Below are positions 30,598 to 37,558 of a stretch of 41,959 bases of DNA, piece by piece (position 1 is the stretch's first letter; each line of letters opens with the position of its first letter). The stretch comes from Oscillospiraceae bacterium. GTDB taxonomy: Bacteria; Bacillota; Clostridia; Oscillospirales; Oscillospiraceae. A model generated the notes under the pieces. It made no database searches and was not told the DNA's origin. It worked only from the letters and a program-made list of their open reading frames with translations. The stretch is from positions 1 to 41,959 of the forward strand of contig JAAWKB010000010.1 of the NCBI GenBank assembly GCA_022797115.1. Reading direction: 5' to 3'. The position numbers were made by a program, and so were the translations under genes.

Positions 30598-31305
30598 TCA
30601 GTCCGGATCGACCATCCGGTAGCCCACGCCGATTTCCGTAAAAATATACTTGGGCTGGGCGGGATTTTCCTCTATTTTCCGGCGGATATTGGCCATATTG
30701 ACCCGCAGGATCTGGTTATCCGTCTTGGCCTTGGGCCCCCAGAGCTGGCGGATAATGAAGTCATAGGTCAGCACTCTGCCCGCGTATTTGCCCAGCAGGG
30801 AGACCAGCTTGTATTCATTCTGCGTCAAATGGGTGTTCCTGCCGTCCACCAGCACCTGATGCTTGTCGTAATCGATGACCAGGCCCATGGCCTTGAACTG
30901 CCCGGACTGGGCGATATCGTCGTTGGGCAGGTGGGTGCGGGTGTGGCGGATCGCCGTGCGGATGCGGGCAAGCAGCTCTGAGGTGCCGAAGGGCTTGACA
31001 ATATAGTCATCCGCCCCGGCGTCCAGGGCGTCTACCTTGTCCCGCTCATGGTTCCGGGCGGAGACAACGATAATCGGGCAGGTGGACCATTCCCGGACAA
31101 ATTTCAGGATGTTGGCCCCATCCATATCCGGCAGGCCCAGATCCAGCAAAATCAGGTCCGGGCAGTGGGAGGTGATGGTGGTGATGGCCTCGCTGCCGGT
31201 GCGGGCCGTCATGGCGTCATAGTCGTTGGCGTTGAGGATAGTGGCAATAAAATTGCTGATATTGGCCTCATCTTCAATAATCAGAATCCTGTCTCGAATC
31301 TTCAT
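30598..31305 (-). CDS. KdpE-like response regulator
   Basis: 235-residue OmpR/KdpE-type regulator. The receiver has DE at residues 11-13, phospho-acceptor Asp55 in ILLDLGLPDMDG, and VKPFG; the winged helix ends in the typical NMANIRRKIEENPAQPKYIFTEIGVGYRMVDPD. Overall closest in pattern to KdpE. Start ATG 31305 overlaps the kinase stop (ATGA), so the pair is coupled. No kdpFABC or other potassium transporter is nearby, so the target is unknown. Confidence 0.92.
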   Translation of the reverse strand: MKIRDRILIIEDEANISNFIATILNANDYDAMTARTGSEAITTITSHCPDLILLDLGLPDMDGANILKFVREWSTCPIIVVSARNHERDKVDALDAGADDYIVKPFGTSELLARIRTAIRHTRTHLPNDDIAQSGQFKAMGLVIDYDKHQVLVDGRNTHLTQNEYKLVSLLGKYAGRVLTYDFIIRQLWGPKAKTDNQILRVNMANIRRKIEENPAQPKYIFTEIGVGYRMVDPD

Positions 31306-32381
31306 CGGTCGCCCTCCTTGTTTTCCTCCATGGGCAGTGTAAAGCAGAAAACCGCCCCGCCGGCCTCCGCGTTGGCGGCAGACATGGCCCCGCCGTGGGC
31401 CTTGACGATAGAGCTGCATACCGATAGGCCAATGCCCATATTCCTCCGGTTGTCTGAGGCGCAGGTCCGGCTGCGCAGGGCGGGGGAGAAAATGTCTGGC
31501 AGGACGTCCTCCGGAATCCCCGCGCCGTTGTCCTGGACAGTGAATGCCGCCACATCCTCCTGGCGGTTCACGGACAGCCGGATCAGGGTACAATGGCCGT
31601 GGTATGCGGCGTTTTCCAGCAGGTTCATCAGCACCTGCTCGATCAGGATGGCGTCCATGGGGATGAACAGGAGCTCCTGGGGGACGGCCAGCTCCAGCCG
31701 GACGCCGGGGAACCGCTGCTGGAACTTGCCGGATACGCTGGCGAGTACCTCCTCCGCCGCCTCCAGCTCCTTGTCAATGTGGGCGTCATCATCCCCCATG
31801 CGGGTAATGGACAGCAGGTTTTCCACCATACGGATCAGCCACTGGGCCTCGTCGCGGACATTGCGCAGCAGGGCCGTCTTCTGGTCGGGCTCCAGCCGCG
31901 CCTCATTTTCCAGGATGGCGGATGTGGAGCCGACAATGGAGGTGAGCGGCGTGCGCAGGTCATGGGACACAGCCCGCAGCAGATTGGCCCGCATGGCCTC
32001 CCGGTCCGTCTCCACCCGCAGCTGCTCCTGCCGCTTGATCTGGCTGGTCAGGGCGCTGACGATGAGGGAGACCGTAAACATGGTGAGGAAGGTCAGCGGG
32101 TATCCGGAGATGGTGAAGTTAAATTCCCAGTAGGGATAGGTAAAAACATAATTGACGCAGATGACCCCCACAAAGGAGGCGGCTACACCGAAAATATATC
32201 CCTCAGTCAGCCGCGCCGTCAGCACCACTGCCAGCACAAAGAGCATGGAGATAAACCCGCCGCTGCTGTCCACCATAAGCAGCAGGCTGCTCAAACCGCA
32301 GCAGAGGAGCAGCAAGCCCAGGGTAATCAGCCAGTCGCGCAGGACTGCCTGCCGGGGACGCTTGGGAAAATGGTGGAGCAT
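31302..32381 (-). CDS. KdpD-like sensor kinase lacking the N-terminal sensor domains
   Basis: 359-residue histidine kinase. Four transmembrane segments in residues 15-115 (WLITLGLLLLCCGLSSLLLMV, FISMLFVLAVVLTARL, IFGVAASFVGVICVNYVF, FLTMFTVSLIVSAL) form a DUF4118-type block as in KdpD. They are followed by HisKA (RAVSHDLRTPLTSIVG), N-box (LMNLLENAAYHG), DNGAGIPEDV and MGIGLSVCSSIVKAHGG. The long N-terminal KdpD and USP domains and the GAF domain of full KdpD (near 900 residues) are absent. Start ATG 32381 follows AAGGAGG. The upstream region has an extended -10 and a perfect palindrome. Confidence 0.92.
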   Translation of the reverse strand: MLHHFPKRPRQAVLRDWLITLGLLLLCCGLSSLLLMVDSSGGFISMLFVLAVVLTARLTEGYIFGVAASFVGVICVNYVFTYPYWEFNFTISGYPLTFLTMFTVSLIVSALTSQIKRQEQLRVETDREAMRANLLRAVSHDLRTPLTSIVGSTSAILENEARLEPDQKTALLRNVRDEAQWLIRMVENLLSITRMGDDDAHIDKELEAAEEVLASVSGKFQQRFPGVRLELAVPQELLFIPMDAILIEQVLMNLLENAAYHGHCTLIRLSVNRQEDVAAFTVQDNGAGIPEDVLPDIFSPALRSRTCASDNRRNMGIGLSVCSSIVKAHGGAMSAANAEAGGAVFCFTLPMEENKEGDR

Positions 32382-32430
32382 ACGCCTGCCTCCTTGCCAG
32401 CGGTGGGCCGCCGGTGCTTCAATCAAAAGA

Positions 32431-32467
32431 TAGCCGGTACATCTGAGAGTGTACCGGCTATAGTATA
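32431..32467 (-). promoter_or_regulatory. Extended -10 and palindrome at the kdpD-like transcription start
   Basis: Minus strand TGCTATACT (box 32462-32467) is an extended -10 without a clear -35. Directly downstream is a perfect 11-bp inverted repeat, TAGCCGGTACA (32431-32441) and TGTACCGGCTA (32450-32460), followed by TCTTTT. It would cover the start site as an operator, or form a terminator-like hairpin at the 5' end of the message. Confidence 0.6.
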
Positions 32468-32564
32468 GCACAGATATTTGTTAAAAACCCGTTAAGATTT
32501 GTATCCCGGAACCTATCCCATGCGCAGCAGATACAGAGATCCGGCGGGCCCGCCGCAGAGTACC

Positions 32565-33938
32565 TTAGCGCAGGAAGAAGTGCAGCAGCTTTTCGTACAG
32601 GGCCCTCTGGTAGGGCTGGTAGCGCATAGGCAAGTCCATCCAGGTCTTCTTGTCCACAATGCTTTTCCGGTGGGAAAATGCTTCAAACCCCTCCTTGCCG
32701 TGGTAGGCCCCCATGCCGCTCTCCCCAACGCCGCCGAAACCCATGGCGCTGGTGGCCAGATGGATGACTACGTCATTGACACAGCCGCCGCCGAAGCGGA
32801 GGCGGCTCATGGCCTCCCGGACCCGGGGGCGGTTCTCGGAGAAGAGATAGAGGGCCAGCGGCTTGGGCCGGCCATCCAGGTCTTCGTAGATCTCCTCAAA
32901 GCGGTCGAAGGTGAGGACGGGCAGGATCGGGCCGAAGATCTCCTCCTGCATCACGGGGTCGCTGTCGGTGATGCGGTCTAGGACGGTAGGGGCGATTTGC
33001 AGTGTACCTGGGGAGCTCTGGCCTCCAATAGCCGTCTTGGCGGGGTCCAGCAGTCCCAGCAGGCGCTGGAAGTGCTTTTCGTTGACAATCCTGCCGTAGT
33101 CCGGGTTTTGCAGCGGGTTCTCCCCGTACTGCCGCCGGATCTCCGCACGCAGCGCCTCAACCAGCCGGTCTTTGACACTGCTGTGGCAGAGGACGTAGTC
33201 CGGAGCTACACAGGTCTGGCCGCAGTTGAGGTACTTGCCAAACACGATCCGCCGGGCCGCCAGGGGCAGCTTGGCGGTCTCGTCAACGATACAAGGGCTC
33301 TTCCCGCCCAGCTCCAGCACAGCCGGGGTGAGGTGCTCCGCCGTATGACGCAGAACCTCCCGGCCGACGGCCTGGCTGCCGGTGAAGAAGACGAGATCGA
33401 ATTTCTCCTCCAGCAGGGCGGCGTTTTCCTGCCTGCCGCCGGTGACAACGGCCACATATTCCTGGGGAAAACATTCCCCCAGGAGCTTGGCAATCACCGC
33501 GCTGGTAGCGGGGGCGTAGGCGCTGGGCTTCACTACAGCGGTATTTCCTGCGGCAATCGCGTCGGCCAGCGGGTCCAGGGTCAGCAGCAGCGGGTAGTTC
33601 CAGGGGCTCATAATCAGGGTGGTGCCGTAGGGGGAGGGCTGCTGGAAGCTTCTGGCGGCGAACTGGGCCAGGGGGGTGTGGACAGTGCGTTCCCGGGCCA
33701 GGCGGCCTGTGTGCCGGAGCATGTAGCTGATCTCCCCGCGCACCAGCCCTGTTTCGCACATGAAGCTCTCATAGCTGCTCTTTCCCAGGTCGGCGGCCAG
33801 GGCCTCGCTGATCTGGGCCTCATACCGGTCCACCGCGTCCCGCAGCTTGCGGAGCATCTGCAAACGGAAGGGGACTGGCAGCGTTGCGCCGGTATGGAAA
33901 AACCGGCGTTGGTTTTCTACAATTTCATGGATGTTCAA
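32565..33938 (-). CDS. Aldehyde dehydrogenase (class 3-like, NAD(P)-dependent)
   Basis: 457-residue enzyme oxidising aldehydes to acids. MSPWNYPLLLTLDPLADAIAAGNTAVVKPS is the cofactor-binding region, VFFTGSQAVGREVL the Rossmann turn, LELGGKSPCIVDETA holds the general-base Glu, and NCGQTCVAPDYVLCH the nucleophilic Cys. The short length and C-terminal RYQPYQRALYEKLLHFFLR match the class 3 / fatty-aldehyde branch. Start is TTG 33938, with TGGAGG 9 bases upstream. It follows an iron alcohol dehydrogenase remnant and a MarR gene in one leftward operon; the original unit probably converted an alcohol to an acid by way of the aldehyde, or the reverse. Confidence 0.95.
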   Translation of the reverse strand: MNIHEIVENQRRFFHTGATLPVPFRLQMLRKLRDAVDRYEAQISEALAADLGKSSYESFMCETGLVRGEISYMLRHTGRLARERTVHTPLAQFAARSFQQPSPYGTTLIMSPWNYPLLLTLDPLADAIAAGNTAVVKPSAYAPATSAVIAKLLGECFPQEYVAVVTGGRQENAALLEEKFDLVFFTGSQAVGREVLRHTAEHLTPAVLELGGKSPCIVDETAKLPLAARRIVFGKYLNCGQTCVAPDYVLCHSSVKDRLVEALRAEIRRQYGENPLQNPDYGRIVNEKHFQRLLGLLDPAKTAIGGQSSPGTLQIAPTVLDRITDSDPVMQEEIFGPILPVLTFDRFEEIYEDLDGRPKPLALYLFSENRPRVREAMSRLRFGGGCVNDVVIHLATSAMGFGGVGESGMGAYHGKEGFEAFSHRKSIVDKKTWMDLPMRYQPYQRALYEKLLHFFLR

Positions 33939-33965
33939 TGGGCTCTGCCTCCAATCAAAACGAGT

Positions 33966-34407
33966 TTACTGGGAAACCGCGTCATAAAACTGCTCCAGCG
34001 CCGATTTGTCCATCAGCCGGGGCACAGGGTAGAGAGGGTTGACCTCCCGGGCAGCGTGGGCGGCCATGACGGGGATATCCTCCCGCCGGATCTCGGGCAG
34101 CTTGTTCGGGATGCCCAGCCGCTGGTTGAGGCTGCGGATGGCGGCAATAAACGCCGCTGCCCCCTCCGCCGCCAAAGGCGATGAGCCCTTGGCAGCCCCC
34201 TGCCAGGTACTGCTCCCTGGCTTCCTCCACATTTTGGACAGTGGGGTTGGCGCGGGTCCCGTCGTAGGCCGTACAGCGGATGCCGGACTGCGCCAGCAGC
34301 ACTTGGATGCCTTCAAGCCGCTCGGGCTCCCGATAGGGCATCAGGGGCATTGCCAAGCGGAAAACCAGCTGGAATGCCCTGCAATAGCATGTCATGATCG
34401 GATTCAT
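33966..34407 (-). pseudogene. Iron-containing alcohol dehydrogenase remnant
   Basis: The reading begins MNPIMTCYCRAFQLVFRLAMPLMPYREPERLEG, the normal start of clostridial Fe-ADH, but skips the next 35-40 expected residues to QSGIRCTAYDGTRANPTVQNVEEAREQYLAGG and GLIAFGGG. There the frame breaks at about 34160-34175, and the other frame resumes at the far C-terminus: EGAAAFIAAIRSLNQRLGIP, KLPEIRREDIPVMAAHAAREVNPLYPVPRLMDKSALEQFY. Roughly 250 central residues, including all iron-binding His and Asp, are gone. About 145 codons remain of an expected 380-400. Its ATG (34407) overlaps the MarR stop as ATGA, so it was translated by coupling. It cannot be active. Confidence 0.88.
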
Positions 34408-34859
34408 TGCCGTGGAAGACCCTCCTTGCTGATTTCCCGCAGATGTCCGGTAATGGAATCCAGCGCCTCGTAGAAGCATGAGCGCGCCTCATCGCTGAGG
34501 TCGGCCCCGGCTAGCTCCACCGCCAGGCTGGCCCGCCTGCTGATCTGCTCTGCCGCAGCCCGGCCCTGGTCGGTGAGCTTGAAGAGGCCCCGGTAAAGGC
34601 TCCGGTTGACTTCCTCCTTGGTGACAAAGCCCTTCTCCTGCAAAACGGCGACTGTGCGGGATACGTCGGACTTGTCCCGGCCGCAAAGCTCGCACAGCTG
34701 AGGGGCAGTGACGCCCTCATCACAGCGGTACATGGCGGTCAGATAGATCGCATGGGAGCCCTTCAGCGCGTAAGCGGCCATCTCCTCGGCGGCCAGCTTG
34801 TGCCAGTACCGGGAGATTTCAAAAATTGCCAGGGAAAACCGCTCAAATCGTTCTATCAT
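34404..34859 (-). CDS. MarR-family transcriptional regulator
   Basis: 151-residue winged-helix regulator. TAPQLCELCGRDKSDVSRTVAVLQEKGFVTKE is the recognition helix-turn-helix, with the wing in EVNRSLYRGLFKLTDQGRAAA. Start ATG 34859 is preferred over 34883, because AAAGGAGG lies between them at proper distance for 34859. It heads the operon with the ADH remnant and the aldehyde dehydrogenase. A 7-bp palindrome overlaps the -35 of its own promoter, so autorepression is likely, perhaps lifted by an aromatic or aldehyde ligand. It contains several Cys residues, two in CELCG, which could be redox-sensitive (inference). Confidence 0.92.
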   Translation of the reverse strand: MIERFERFSLAIFEISRYWHKLAAEEMAAYALKGSHAIYLTAMYRCDEGVTAPQLCELCGRDKSDVSRTVAVLQEKGFVTKEEVNRSLYRGLFKLTDQGRAAAEQISRRASLAVELAGADLSDEARSCFYEALDSITGHLREISKEGLPRQ

Positions 34860-34909
34860 CCTGGCGCCTCCTTTGCCAATCAAGATGGATGCAGATCCTT
34901 AGCGTTTGC

Positions 34910-34941
34910 ATCATATACCCATAAAGTTGAGTTGTCAACTT
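34910..34941 (-). promoter_or_regulatory. MarR promoter with overlapping operator
   Basis: Minus strand: perfect -35 TTGACA (34933-34938), 17-bp spacer, -10 TATGAT (34910-34915). The inverted repeat AAGTTGA (34924-34930) and TCAACTT (34935-34941), 4 bases apart, covers the -35, a typical MarR autorepression layout. Confidence 0.75.
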
Positions 34942-34963
34942 CTTTGCGCAAGGCCCATCGTAT

Positions 34964-35003
34964 GCACTGCGGCGCGGCAAATACATTTGCCGCGCCGCAG
35001 TGC
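34964..35003 (-). terminator. Long hairpin downstream of the GT2 operon
   Basis: Perfect 18-bp arms GCACTGCGGCGCGGCAAA and complement, four bases apart. It lies 75 bases past the stop of the glycosyltransferase gene and upstream of the MarR promoter, so it probably ends the envelope operon. There is no U-run. Confidence 0.6.
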
Positions 35004-35078
35004 GTGTCGAAACACTCTGAGCGATACGTGAAAAGCTGCGCTGGATAGCAGGGGAGGCAAAGGGCGCAGCCTGCCCTC

Positions 35079-36467
35079 TTAGGGGGCCTGATAGCGTTTG
35101 ATTTCCCCCCATTTGTTTTTCCGTTTCCGGTAGCCGATAAAGGCCGTGATCCGGACAAAATCCAGCAGGAAACGGAAAAATACGCTTTCAAATACGCACA
35201 TCAGGCAGGCGCGGGCCGCATCTCCCCGGCTGATGCGGAGGTTTTGCGTATAGATGCGCTGGAAAAAGGCAGTGATGGTCAAAATCGCGCCGTACAGGAC
35301 AAACAGCAGATAAAATTTTATCATGAACGGGTAGTTGAGCCGCTCCACTGCGGCGGCGAGGACCGTCACGCCCACCCCGAGCACGGTGATAAAGGGGGAT
35401 AGGAGCTCGTAGAGCAGGTAGTAGAGATAGGACACGGTGCCCACGAAGCCGTAACGGAGGGAGCCGAACATGAAGCGGTAGCGGACCAGGCACTGGAAAA
35501 GGCCCAGGTGCCAACGGCGGCGCTGCTTCATCAGATCCCCCGCCGAGGCGGGGGCCTGGCTCCAACAGACGGCGTTGGGCTCATAGCGGATGGCGTAGGG
35601 CCGCTGGTTGTTCCGGCAGTACACATGGAGCTTGACCACCAGCTCCATATCCTCTCCCAGTGTGTCCGTGGCATAGCCGCCTGCGGCTACTACCACATCC
35701 TTTTTGAACAGGCCGAAGGCCCCGGAGATAATGAGGTTTCCGTTAAAGCCGTCCAGCAGGATGCGGGAGGCCAAAAACGAGCGTTCATACTCCAGGATCT
35801 GCATAGCAGCCAGAGGGTTCAGCGGCAGACGCTCCCGTCTGCCTTCCGTGCGGATGCCCTGGGCGGCGCGGACCAGCCCCCCGACCGCCACCACATTGCT
35901 GTCCTCCATCACCGGCTGGATGATCCGCTCCAGCGCGTCCGGCTGGAGCGATGAGTCCGCGTCCATACAGATAAAATAGGGGTATTGGGCGGCGTTGATA
36001 CCGCAGTTGAGCGCGTCCCCCTTTCCGCCGTTCCCCTTGCGGATCAAGGTCAGGCTCACTCGGGAGCCCGGGGCCTCATAGACCGCTTCAATGGGCTTGC
36101 AGGGCAGCGTCAAGCGGATGGGGCGGTCCACCCGGCGCATGTGGAAGTGCTGGATAAGCGCCTGGCTGGTGCCGTCCTTGGACCCGTCGTCTACCACGAT
36201 AATCTCATAAAGGCGGTAGTCCAGCTTCAGCAGGGAATCCACACTGTCCAGGATTGTGACCTCCTCGTTGTAGGCGGGGACCAGCAGGGAGATCGGGAAG
36301 TAGAACTGATGCTTCAGCTCGTTTTTGATTTCCCTCCGCTGCTCCTGCCGGTAGAGGCTCCAAGCGCCCATTACGACCGACAGCAGGAGATAGGACGCGT
36401 AAAAGAGCAGATAGAAGAGGAAAAACCACTGGGCGCTATCCAAAATCAAGGTGACAGCACGGCTCAT
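35079..36467 (-). CDS. Membrane GT2 glycosyltransferase (PgaC/hyaluronan synthase-like)
   Basis: 462-residue processive-type synthase. One N-terminal membrane helix (AQWFFLFYLLFYASYLLLSVV) precedes a GT-A domain with IVVDDGSKDGTSQ, MDADSSLQPDAL (DxD), GEDMELVVKLH and QRRRWHLGLF (QxxRW), all features of polymerising GT2 enzymes that thread a polysaccharide through the membrane. Four or so C-terminal hydrophobic segments follow. It likely makes a beta-linked surface glycan from a UDP-sugar; which sugar cannot be read. Its start overlaps the HEAT protein stop (ATGA). Last gene of the five-gene operon. Confidence 0.92.
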   Translation of the reverse strand: MSRAVTLILDSAQWFFLFYLLFYASYLLLSVVMGAWSLYRQEQRREIKNELKHQFYFPISLLVPAYNEEVTILDSVDSLLKLDYRLYEIIVVDDGSKDGTSQALIQHFHMRRVDRPIRLTLPCKPIEAVYEAPGSRVSLTLIRKGNGGKGDALNCGINAAQYPYFICMDADSSLQPDALERIIQPVMEDSNVVAVGGLVRAAQGIRTEGRRERLPLNPLAAMQILEYERSFLASRILLDGFNGNLIISGAFGLFKKDVVVAAGGYATDTLGEDMELVVKLHVYCRNNQRPYAIRYEPNAVCWSQAPASAGDLMKQRRRWHLGLFQCLVRYRFMFGSLRYGFVGTVSYLYYLLYELLSPFITVLGVGVTVLAAAVERLNYPFMIKFYLLFVLYGAILTITAFFQRIYTQNLRISRGDAARACLMCVFESVFFRFLLDFVRITAFIGYRKRKNKWGEIKRYQAP

Positions 36468-37558
36468 ACGCAGGCCCCCTCTCCGGCGTGTACAGGCTGG
36501 GTGGGGAGCGCGTAGTCCAGCATCTCCATGGCATAGCGGTCGCCGCTGGCGCGGATTTCCTCCACCTCGTCCCCGTCCAACCCCAGCCGGCCCAGGGAGG
36601 CGGCCGCGTTATAGCGGATGTGCCAGTTCCGGCTGTGGAGGGCGTCCTTCAGCGCCTGCCGGGCCGCCGGGCTGCGGTAGGCGGACAGGGAGGCTGCCGC
36701 CGCAATTGCCAGCTGGCCCTGCTCCCCGGTATGTACCTCCATCAAACGCAGCAACATGGGCTCCGCCTGGGGACAGGCGTGGCGCTGGAAGTAGCGGACA
36801 AGGGAAAAGCGCAGCTCCAATGGCAGCTTCTCCCGCTCCAGCGCATTCAGGAAGGGCGGGGCGAAGTCATCCCCCGGCAGCATCGCGGCAAACTGCACCA
36901 CAGCAGTGACCAACGCCTCGTCCCACTCCCGGCGGTGCTGCCACAGCCGCCGCACCAGCGTCTCCTTGTCCCCGGCAAAGCGCATCATGCCGTCGGAGAG
37001 CAGCTTTGGGCTGTGGAACCAGCCCCACTCGTTGAGGATGGAATAGACGTGCTCCACGCCCTGGCAGCTGCCTAGGGCATACAGCGCGCTGAGGACATTT
37101 TCCCGGCAGTAGACGGTAGAGCTGTCCAGATAGCCCAGCAGGGTTTCCACCAGCGGGTCGTACTCGTCCGCCAGCGGGGGATGGTAGGAGGCCACAACAT
37201 AGGCGAAAAACGCCCGCTCCATAGCGGGTTTCCGCCCGTACTCCCGGGCCAGGGCCCGGAACTCCGCCGGGTGTTCCAGGAAAAAGGTGTGGACCTCCTG
37301 GGGCCTGGTCAGGATTTTGACGGACATCACCTCGTTGAACACCAGCAGGTTTTCTGTGCGCCGCATGTACCAGAACAGCTTTTGGGGCGCAACGATACCT
37401 GTGTCAACAGCCCACACATCCAGCTCCCACCGCCGTTTCCGGCGTGCGTGCCCGCGTGCCCTGCGGCGGATGCGGTTGAGGTAGTGAACGTTGTACAACA
37501 GCAGGACAATGCAGATAAACAGATAGAAATATAGCACGTATTGTGTAAATAGGTTCAA
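36464..37558 (-). CDS. Membrane-anchored HEAT-repeat protein
   Basis: 364 residues. One N-terminal membrane helix (LNLFTQYVLYFYLFICIVLLLYNVHYL) is followed by a strongly basic stretch RIRRRARGHARRKRR, so the body should be cytoplasmic. The rest is helical, with clear HEAT units near the C-terminus: LAIAAAASLSAYRSPAARQALKDAL and WHIRYNAAASLGRLGLDGDEV. The start is taken as TTG 37558, which overlaps the previous stop (TTGA) and has GAGGAGGT 6 bases upstream; a longer start at 37579 would include the ribosome site. It probably acts as a scaffold or regulator for the adjacent synthase. Confidence 0.85.
   Translation of the reverse strand: MNLFTQYVLYFYLFICIVLLLYNVHYLNRIRRRARGHARRKRRWELDVWAVDTGIVAPQKLFWYMRRTENLLVFNEVMSVKILTRPQEVHTFFLEHPAEFRALAREYGRKPAMERAFFAYVVASYHPPLADEYDPLVETLLGYLDSSTVYCRENVLSALYALGSCQGVEHVYSILNEWGWFHSPKLLSDGMMRFAGDKETLVRRLWQHRREWDEALVTAVVQFAAMLPGDDFAPPFLNALEREKLPLELRFSLVRYFQRHACPQAEPMLLRLMEVHTGEQGQLAIAAAASLSAYRSPAARQALKDALHSRNWHIRYNAAASLGRLGLDGDEVEEIRASGDRYAMEMLDYALPTQPVHAGEGACV

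Noticed and set aside
30598-32381. Complete Kdp potassium system
   Set aside because: Only sensor and regulator are here; no kdpA, kdpB, kdpC or kdpF, and the sensor lacks the K+-sensing N-terminus.
34964-35003. Mobile-element end
   Set aside because: A long perfect hairpin, but single copy in the window and placed as expected for a terminator.
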